This document shows, piece after piece, positions 56,483 to 64,000 of a stretch of DNA of 64,000 bases. Origin of the DNA: Gordionus sp. m RMFG-2023 (lineage: Eukaryota > Nematomorpha > Gordioida > Chordodea > Parachordodidae); assembly GCF_954871325.1 (NCBI RefSeq), contig NC_088775.1:45671561-45735560 (forward strand). The letters run 5' to 3'. A program made the position numbers and the translations under genes. Position 1 is the stretch's first letter. The number at the start of each line of letters is the position of its first letter. The notes beneath the pieces are model-generated. The model saw nothing but the letters and a program-made list of their open reading frames with translations, made no database searches and was not told where the DNA came from.

Positions 56483-57176
56483 TTTTCAACCCGACCCTCT
56501 TCAATTTTTCTTAAATTTTGTATACTGGTAGTATATACTATAACTAAGAAAAAAATGGAATTTTACCTTCCAACAGTGTTTACCCGCTAAGATATGGCCT
56601 TTGCGCGGAAAAATGGTATATTTTTGACAAAATGCACCTCATTTATTTTTAAATATCTCGAGTAATAATTAAGTTAGAAAAATAATCTAAAAATTCTATT
56701 TTGTAGCTTAATAAAAGTTCTTTAAAATGACATAAAAATAAATATGATGGACATTTTATTAATATCGAAAACCGGATGTATAAAACCGGAAATGGCCATA
56801 GAAAAAAAAGTATTTTTTTCAAATTTTTTTTTCTGTAGATAGATATCACAATCTTTTATATTTGTACAAAATTCTAGACTGGGATGAACATGGGTTTAGG
56901 AATTATCACTCTTTATATGGCTAAAATTGAACAAATTTAACATTAATATCATCATATTTTAATTTAATGAATAGTTATGAAATAATGTTAATTTAAAAAT
57001 TATGTTAGACCCTTACTTTTTTTTATCTTTATAAAAAAAATTTAAGAGGTGGCTGGAATGAGCTGTTTAAAACTTTAGTTTTTTATCTCGAAATTAAAAT
57101 TACTTGACAAAATAATTTTAAATATTTTATTTAGCATAAAATAATCTACCATATTGAAATTCAACAATAAATTTTC

Positions 57177-58031
57177 CCCCATATATTCAAAATTAAAAGA
57201 AAGGCTTAATATATTATTTGACGAGAATTCTATAGATTATAAAACATTTAAACAATGGATAGCAGTTGATCGAACTACCCTCGAAACACTGACAAAATCC
57301 GCTGACGAATTTGTAGATTATTTAATTGAATAATTAACAATTTAATTCCTCATTTGTTTATAGCTTCACGATAATCATTACTTCGAAACTTTTTAAAATT
57401 CAATGTTGGCGAATTCTTAGTTATTGCAGACTTTTCAGAAAATTATGCATTTATAGTGCAGAACCATGCACAAGGATTAAATCAGACATAATCAAGCCAT
57501 TATCAACTTAAAATTTATTACCGTGAGAACAACATAATAAAACATGTAAATTTAGTGGTTATATCAGATTGATTGTTTAAAGCACAACGCATGTGCATTT
57601 TATTTATTTTAAAAATTGATCGTATTTTTAAAGGAAGAATTTAATAGAGTGGCTAAAATTTATTATTTTTCTGATGGAGCAGTAACCAATATATAAATAA
57701 AAGATTTCATTATTCTCTACAATCATGAAAATGATTTTGGAATAAAGGCTGAGTGACATTTTTTGAACCCGCACAAGGTAAAAGTCCATGCGACATTTTG
57801 GGGGCCGTTACTAAACGGTTAGCAGCTCGAACAAGCTTGCAACGTCCATATGAACATCACATATTGACAACAATAGATTTATTTAACTATGCAAGAGATA
57901 ATATCAAAGGGGTAAATTATATATTTGTGAGCAATAATGAATATATGAACATAGAAAGTCATCTTGAAAGCAGATTTTTGAGAGCAAAGAGAATTTCTGG
58001 AACACAAAGTTCCAACCTTTTATTCCCCTAG
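57177..58031 (+). pseudogene. Transposase-like protein, decayed, superfamily not assigned
   Basis: Pieces in order: NSIDYKTFKQWIAVDRTTLE (about 57225), FLVIADFSENYAFIVQNHAQ (about 57410), IYYFSDGA (about 57660), then the open frame 57753-58031 with FFEPAQGKSPCDILGAVTKR, LAARTSLQRPY and a C-terminal RISGTQSSNLLFP. I know this pattern (DF-ENY, FSDGA-QYKN, HFF-HGK-PCD-GG-KR) from uncharacterised transposase-like proteins in animals. Conserved Asp residues in ADFSENY and FSDGA fit a DDE/D enzyme. Stops and frame changes interrupt it (for example the TGA just before HFF at about 57750). Position between long inverted ends supports a cut-and-paste role. The superfamily name is left open. Confidence 0.7.
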
Positions 58032-58658
58032 ACGAAAACAAAAGTCATAATTTATTAAAATTTCTTGGATGATTATTGATATATTTTAAATATAAATTTT
58101 GATTGTATTATATGTAATGCAATTTGAGGCAAATAAAGTTATAAATATGTTTAGAATTATTTTGTCAAGTAACTTCTAAGACAAAATTTAACTAAAGTGT
58201 TAAACAAAGCTCATTATTCCAGCCACTTCTCAAAAATTTTGATAAAGATAAAAAAAAGTAAGGGCCTATTATTTAGACATAATTTTTAAATTAACATTAT
58301 TTCATAACTATTAATTAAATTAAAATATGATGATATTAATGTTAAATTTGTTCAATTTTAGCCATATAAAGATAACTCCGAAATCCATGTTCATCCCAAT
58401 CTAGGATTTTGTACAAATATAAAGCAATGTGATACCTATCTACGGAAAAAAAATTTGAAAAAAATGCCTTTTTTTCTATGGCCATTTCCGGTTTTACACA
58501 TCCGGTTTTCGATATTAATCAAATGTCTATCATATTTATTTTTATGTCATTTTAAAGAACTTTTACTAAGCTACAAAATAAAAATTAAATTATTTTTCTA
58601 ACTTAATTATTTCTCGAGATATTTGAAAATAAATGAGGTGCATTTTGTCAAAAATGTA

Positions 58659-59561
58659 GGGAAGACCGGGGATGGTTGGGACACTTTTCGTTCAAACCTT
58701 AATAATTATAATATTAATAGACTAATCTGAATAATTGAAACATCTTCTGAATCCCAGAAGTATAGGCTATTTGAAATAATTAATATATATTTTATGAAGA
58801 TTATATTTTTTTTGAAAATTGAATAAAAAAAAAAAATTTTTGTCCCAACCACGACAGACTCTGTGTACGTTGGGACACACATATGTGATAGTTGTGACAC
58901 TCGTAAAATAGAGGTCTAAATAAATTTAAAAATTTAAAATCAGTAATCCAGTAAGACTAGAGATTATGACACATATGATTTTATTGATATTATTGTAATT
59001 CATAATCAATAACTATATAAAAAATTTTTTAGCAAAATTTAGGAAATTTATTTTGGGGAAAAAAAATGTAAAAAAAATTTTTGAAAGATAAGTATTTAAT
59101 TATCCATTATTCACAATACTAAATTAATAATAAAATTATGAAATTGTTTATAAAATGAGCTAAAATGGCGTGTCCCACTATACTATGACCAACTATGACC
59201 GAGCCCACTAACTTTATAAATATCATCCAAAATCATATTAATTCATGTTTATTGATTCTGAATGCAGATTGGAAAATAGGGTTTAAACTTTCCTAAAATC
59301 TATTTATTATGATTTTTGAAGCTTTATTTATAAATATAAACGATAAAGTTTGCAAAATTTTTTTATTACTTATGGTATGCCAAAACACATTTTCTTCTGT
59401 AAAAATTATAATACTAAATATTTTTCAAATCACTTTTAGCCAATCATGTATGACGTAATTATCTATGTTAGGTTCAAATTTCCAGTCTTATAAAATAATA
59501 GCTCAAATTATAATTAGAGTGTCCAAACGTTCCCCTGTACTAAATGTACCCCGGTCTCCCC
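58659..59561. mobile_element. 903-bp non-autonomous element on a TA target, nested
   Basis: The ends GGGAAGACCGGGGATGG and CCCCGGTCTCCC are inverted, and both flanks are TA. The empty site survives in the opposite arm of the host element (reverse complement near 56615: AAAAATATACCATTTTT), which shows that insertion duplicated just TA, as Tc1/mariner-type transposases do. TTGGGACAC and TGTGACAC words recur inside. No transposase is seen; the frame 59465-59650 spans the junction and is not a gene. Confidence 0.85.
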
Positions 59562-59700
59562 TACCATTTTTCCGCGCTTTAAATGGCCATATCTCAGCGG
59601 GTAAACAGTGTTGGAAGGTAAAATTTCATTTTTTTCTTAGTTATAGTTAATACTTCCAGTATACAAAATTTAAGAAAAATTGAAGGGGGTAGGGTTGAAA

Positions 59701-61220
59701 CCTTGGTTGATTTGATATGGAATTCACCATATTAATTATTTTAGCTAGTTTACACTTCGAGGATTCAGAAGGTTTTATTTCTTTATATTTTGAACTTATT
59801 CATATTTTAGTTTTCCCTGCCTCAGTCTCACATACATAGGGCGTTCAATTCCTTCGCATTTAGATTAAAATTTTAAAACTGTTATTTATTAATTTGGTTA
59901 TGAAATGGATTCCAATTAGAATATTTTAAAAGGCATTTATTTTGAAATTAATGATTATTTTATTTGAAAAAAAGGATTTTTCAATTATTGTTATGAATAT
60001 TTTTTTCTGCATTGAAACCTTATTCCTTATTATCCAAATTATTCTGCGGAAAAAAAAATGACATAAGTATCTACGATTCATTAAATCAAAATAGAGAATT
60101 TGAATTGCTAAATGCTAGGCTAAATCAATATTGATGGATGATTAGCTGAAAACAAATCAAAATGAACATCAAATGGGTACTATCTAGCCAAGAAAGTGAA
60201 TGAAAGATAATCAGAAACAAAATTAAGTAACATAAGGAATTAAATTCGGAAATCCAAACCGTACCTGAACCAAAAGATTAAACCAGTATTCACCGTTATT
60301 ATTTATTAAATATTGCTAGTTTTTTCAACAAAAGTGGCCCTTGGTCATTTTGAGTGAAAAGTTTCGGCTATGGGCAGGTGTAAATGAGACATTATATTCA
60401 ATTAACAATAATTTTAAATCATCATTAAATAGGATGTTCAATTATTAATTTTTTGGAATATAATAGATAATATTTAAACCCCTCCCCCGTTATACCCTAC
60501 CTATTGACGCGGAACTCAAGTCCCTTCCTAAATTTTCCCTTTTTTATGCATATTTTTAAAAGAAATTAATTTTTTTAAAGCAAAGGCTTCCCTAAGTTAT
60601 TAATCTAGCAATGCCACTGCCGTCTACTTGAAAAAATTTAAAAATCAATATATCTCCCTATCGCGGCCTTACCCCTCCGTTCCCCGTGTTAGGTTTCTAA
60701 TTGAAGCCTATGCAACAAACTAATTGTTTATTTTAAAATAAATTATTGTTTTTACATTAATATAAAATTATTGGATACAAGAAGAAAAGAAAGAGGGGAA
60801 GAGGAGTAAAAGGGCTTTGAAAAAATAAATAATTTTTTTTAAAATTGTTATTTGTACATGAAATTAGGCTTGTAGAATGTTGAACTACTTTTGTATTCAA
60901 TAATTTTATGTATATTTTATTAGTTGCAAATTATTTCTTGGGGTTAATGTGATGCATATAATCGTGCTAAATTAGTTCTATCTGTATATAAAATCGTTAT
61001 ATGCGATATATTTTTTAAAAATGATTTAATATTAAATAAATTTTTATACCCTATTAGCCCTAATATCGTTTTATTTCTTGTTTTCATTTTAATAATAAAC
61101 AGCATTGAATAAATAAAATAAGTATTATAAAAAGAATTAAATACGAAATTATCAAAAGGAAAATTTTAATAAAGTAATAAAAATGAAAGCATCTTGATAA
61201 ATGTCAATTAATAATCACGA
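59701..61220. other. Non-coding stretch
   Basis: AT-rich with C-rich words at 60478-60500 and 60655-60690; no gene recognised. Confidence 0.4.
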
Positions 61221-61224
61221 CCGA

Positions 61225-61490
61225 AAATGTACTGGGCAAAAAGACCTGGATAAAAGTACTCTGGACAAAAAGACTAGACCAAAATACCACTCTAGAAATT
61301 TGTTTTAAGGCTTATTAAAAGGAATATTTTAAAAATGTTCACCTTTGTAAGGATTTAAATATTTATTGAAAATTGGGGTCAACTAATCTGGCCCCTTTTT
61401 GTCCGTTGGTAATTTTATCCAGTGTTTTTGTCCGGAATATCTTTCGACCGAGTATTTTTGTCCAGGAAATTTCTAGCCGTGCTTCATTAA
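61225..61490. mobile_element. Inverted-repeat element with GGACAAAAA motifs
   Basis: The left arm has TGGGCAAAAAGACC, TGGATAAAAGTAC and TCTGGACAAAAAGAC. The right arm has TTTTTGTCCG, ATTTTATCCAGTG, GTTTTTGTCCGG and GTATTTTTGTCCAGG in mirrored order. The several repeated motifs in each arm suggest multiple transposase binding sites. Exact tips unclear. Confidence 0.6.
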
Positions 61491-62289
61491 TTTACAACTC
61501 GGTATAACTAGAACCTGGATTTAGTTCTAAAAATGGTAGCTTGCCAATTATTTTTAACTGATTCAAAATTCTTTTTTATTTTTATCAAATATCAGGCCCA
61601 TTCATACCAATTGAAGCTCTAAGGCTATAAAATATATATATGTTTACTTTTCAAAATTTGTACCGGGTAAGGGAAAGGTCTAAAAATAAAATAATAAAAA
61701 CCAGGACCAGTTTTTCTTGTGGATATAATTGAAAATTTGTATTAAAAAGAATTTACCTATTTGAATTATATAGATTAAAAAAAATAAATTAATATTTATG
61801 AAAAATAGCATATTTATATAAAAATTTGTAATATTTTGAACTTTTAAATTAAAAATAATGTAATATATAATTCATCCTTTTATTGTTTTGCTTCAGAATT
61901 CATCACCTCATATCCACACTTAAAATAAATTCTAGCCTGAGGGACAACATTTGGTATTTAAATCATGATGCTGAATGTGGTTCCACCACTGCCTCCTATG
62001 CCCACCCCCTCCTCCTTTGAACCAAAATACTTTCCTCCCTAAAAAATATCCTTCCCTAAAAAAAAGCATCAACAAAATGATATAAAAAAGTAATCTATTC
62101 ACAAAATTTAAAATGTAACTAAAAAATATAATTAGAAAAATTTGTATGTATTAATTAATATATAATAAAATTTAAAAAAATATTATTTTAAAAAATTTAG
62201 TGTCCATCACAGATAAAATAATAATTAATATCCAATTACAAATAGTCACCTTAAGAATGTTTTCTCCATAATACAGATAATTTTTAAGT

Positions 62290-62385
62290 TTTTTCCCGGC
62301 AGGATTTTTCCTTCCTTGAGATTATTTTCTCAGTTTCTTTCCCCGTCAGGTTATTTTTTCCGTAGTTCTTCGGTTGAGTTTATTA
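62290..62385. repeat. TTTTTCCCGGCAGG-type tandem repeat
   Basis: Units like TTTTTCCCGGCAGGATTTT, TTTCCCCGTCAGGTTATTTT and TTTTTCCGTAGTTC recall the CCCCGGAAAA ends of the MULE at 51745-55762. Possibly a solo end of a related element. Confidence 0.45.
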
Positions 62386-62520
62386 AAACATACACTAGTT
62401 TCCACCATTATTTGGTTCTACTTTCTTGAATTTTTTATACCTTCTAAGCTAAGAATAGTAATAGAAGACAATTTTATACTTTATTTAATTAACATAAAAA
62501 TATCTTGGTACTAGTCCAAA

Positions 62521-62690
62521 CAGAGATCTGCAAAGCCCGGCCCGTTTAGTTCCATTATGATTTTTTGCATAAATTGCCTGGCCTACCCGATATTTTAATG
62601 TATGTCCTGCCCGTCCAGGCCAGATAAAATTTTTTTACTGATTTCCCTCCCCGGCCCGTTTAAATTTTAGGAAAAGTCAGTTTTGGAGAG
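62521..62690. repeat. Left end of CAGAGACCTGCAGG hAT-like element
   Basis: CAGAGATCTGCAAAGCCCGG, CCCGTCCAGGCCAG and CCCCGGCCCG follow the family; no right end was found. Confidence 0.5.
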
Positions 62691-62848
62691 ATCGTTTAAT
62701 TTTTTTAGACGACTTTTTCGGCCAACACATTTTAATTCATCTATAACTTTTTCCTAATGTCAATAAAGCCTCTTACATCTCTTCTCTATGGTTATCTATT
62801 ATTATAGCAACCGTTTTAAAAATCGATTGTGTTTTGATATCTGTATTG

Positions 62849-63497
62849 CAGTTTTGGTAAACTTTACTCTTGAGAGTAGCGAGCTACCGCTAACGCTATT
62901 TGACAAATAAAATGCTATTTTTTACACTACTTTTTAAAAATAACTAATATTTGTTTAGATCCTTATATAATAGAAAAGATGCTAGGAAACAAAGAGAGTG
63001 GATGTCAGAGAAAAAATTTACTGATATACCCCCTTTAGCACACTGCACACATATTATCGAAATATCTTTCAATTTCTGAAATTTTAGTTATGGACATTCT
63101 AAATTAAAAACAGTAGAAAATAATTTTATTAAAATTATGAATAATATTGAATAATATCTATACATATTTTTTTTAGTTGGCTACTTGATTTATTAAACAA
63201 TATTGTCAGCTATTTTATGCATCTAATATTAAATCAATTTTTATTTGTTAAGTTGAAAATATTTTTCAACTTGGGGAAAAATAATTCCATTTTATCATTT
63301 TTTAGTGAAATTTATCACCTATCTTAAAATTATCTTCCATGTCTATCTTATTGACGGCATATATACTTTAAATAAATAAGACTTATAAAGCATTTTTTGA
63401 AATATAAATTTAATTAATATTACCTCAAAAAAAGAGTTCGCTATCGCTACCGTTCAAAGTAGCGCGCTATAACTATGCTACTTTAACAATTCTTCTG
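62849..63497. mobile_element. Possible inverted-repeat element, GTAGCGCGCTA motif
   Basis: AGTAGCGAGCTACCGCTAACGC near the left and GCTACCGTTCAAAGTAGCGC near the right are inverted, each repeating a GTAGC word in both orientations. Outer parts (TTGGTAAACTTTAC; mirrored TACTTTAACAATTC) agree loosely. The target duplication is not convincing. Confidence 0.45.
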
Positions 63498-63567
63498 TGG
63501 TTAGTAATTCACCGAGCGTCTACATGAGCGGAATATAAATAAAAAGTTTCCCGGTAGGTCTATATGT

Positions 63568-63845
63568 CAGGTCCGTGAAGTTGGCCCATAATTTTTGATT
63601 TTAAATGGTTTATCAGTTGGTATGATTGTACCAGATTTGTAACGATTTGTACCGTTTTCAGTTCGATTTGTACCATCACCGTTTTTGAGATATTCAAAGA
63701 ACAAAATGGGGGGCCAACTTCACGACAGCCCCCCCCCCCCCCAACTTTTGAATTTAAAAATAAAAATTGCATAGGTCAATAAAGAATGATTTGTACCGAT
63801 CTGTACCGTTTTCAGTTCGATTTGTACCATCACCGTTTTCCAGCT
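63568..63845. repeat. Inverted repeat plus duplicated GTACCATCACCG block
   Basis: CCGTGAAGTTGGCCC (63572) is mirrored by GGGGGCCAACTTCACG (63711), enclosing about 130 bp. A block of about 55 bp containing CAGTTCGATTTGTACCATCA occurs twice, at about 63635-63690 and 63785-63845. A C homopolymer of about 14 lies at 63729-63742. Non-coding. Confidence 0.7.
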
Positions 63846-64000
63846 ATTGACCGTTAAAAATATGGCGCCAAAAATTAAAAACACTCGAATTTTTTTTTAT
63901 TTTAATTTTTTAACATACACGATAGAGAATTTTTTTCTCTTCCTAATGATGCCTCAAATTAAGCTTTATCTTCATTATTTATTTCGGAAATCAAATTTTA

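Larger units (their letters stand above)
56483..59700 (+). mobile_element. DNA transposon with 600-bp inverted ends
   Basis: The left arm (about 56483-57120) and right arm (about 58190-58656 plus 59564-59700) are inverted copies starting TTTCAACCCGACCC and TTTCAACCCTACCC. They share CTAAGATATGGCC-like, ATATTTTTGACAAAATGCACC and AAACCGGATGT blocks. Between them lies a decayed transposase (57177-58031). The right arm is interrupted by a 903-bp element. Without that insertion the element is about 2.3 kb. The target duplication was not resolved and I could not assign the superfamily. Confidence 0.8.

Noticed and set aside
59465-59650. 61-codon plus-strand frame
   Set aside because: Crosses the junction between the nested TA element and its host element.

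Overview
The window is AT-dominated, gene-poor animal DNA, packed with decayed transposable elements. The best clue to the host is on the minus strand between 12.4 and 10.3 kb. A 471-codon exon with in-frame stops upstream joins, in phase across a 629-bp intron, to an 89-bp exon encoding the first zinc finger of a nuclear receptor of the E75 type (NR1[16 protein letters not shown]). E75-type receptors point to a protostome. The rest of the receptor must lie to the left, in or beyond the element-filled 1-10.2 kb. I found no tRNA, rRNA or CRISPR.

Layout: 1-10.2 kb holds E75 intron and flank with hAT-type non-autonomous elements, including a 2.1-kb element with long inverted arms and an exact 8-bp target duplication (7717-9857). 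10.3-12.4 kb is E75. 12.4-27 kb is non-coding, with palindromic MITEs and CCCGG-rich repeats. 27.7-29.2 and 32.6-33.8 kb are two broken hAT elements with 8-bp target duplications. 34.4-37.3 kb is an old Ty3/Gypsy-type fossil. 37.7-38.1 kb is a coding-like but stop-ridden stretch. 39.6-45.3 kb is one Foldback-like element whose inverted ends are minisatellites (TATAGAGAAT units), bounded by a 9-bp duplication. 46.7-47.4 kb has Tc1/mariner remains. 51.7-55.8 kb is a Mutator-like element (FLYWCH finger plus MULE transposase with two introns of 48-49 bp). Inside it lies a non-LTR reverse transcriptase/restriction-like endonuclease cassette bounded by 90-nt inverted repeats. 56.5-59.7 kb is a long-inverted-repeat transposon with a decayed transposase and a second element nested in one arm. 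59.7-64 kb holds more short inverted-repeat elements.

Nothing here works as a pathway. The window is one regulatory host gene set in nested mobile DNA. The two strongest unusual structures are the minisatellite-ended element (39631-45275) and the inverted-repeat-bounded reverse transcriptase cassette inside a Mutator-like element (52231-54679). All family calls were made by eye from motifs.
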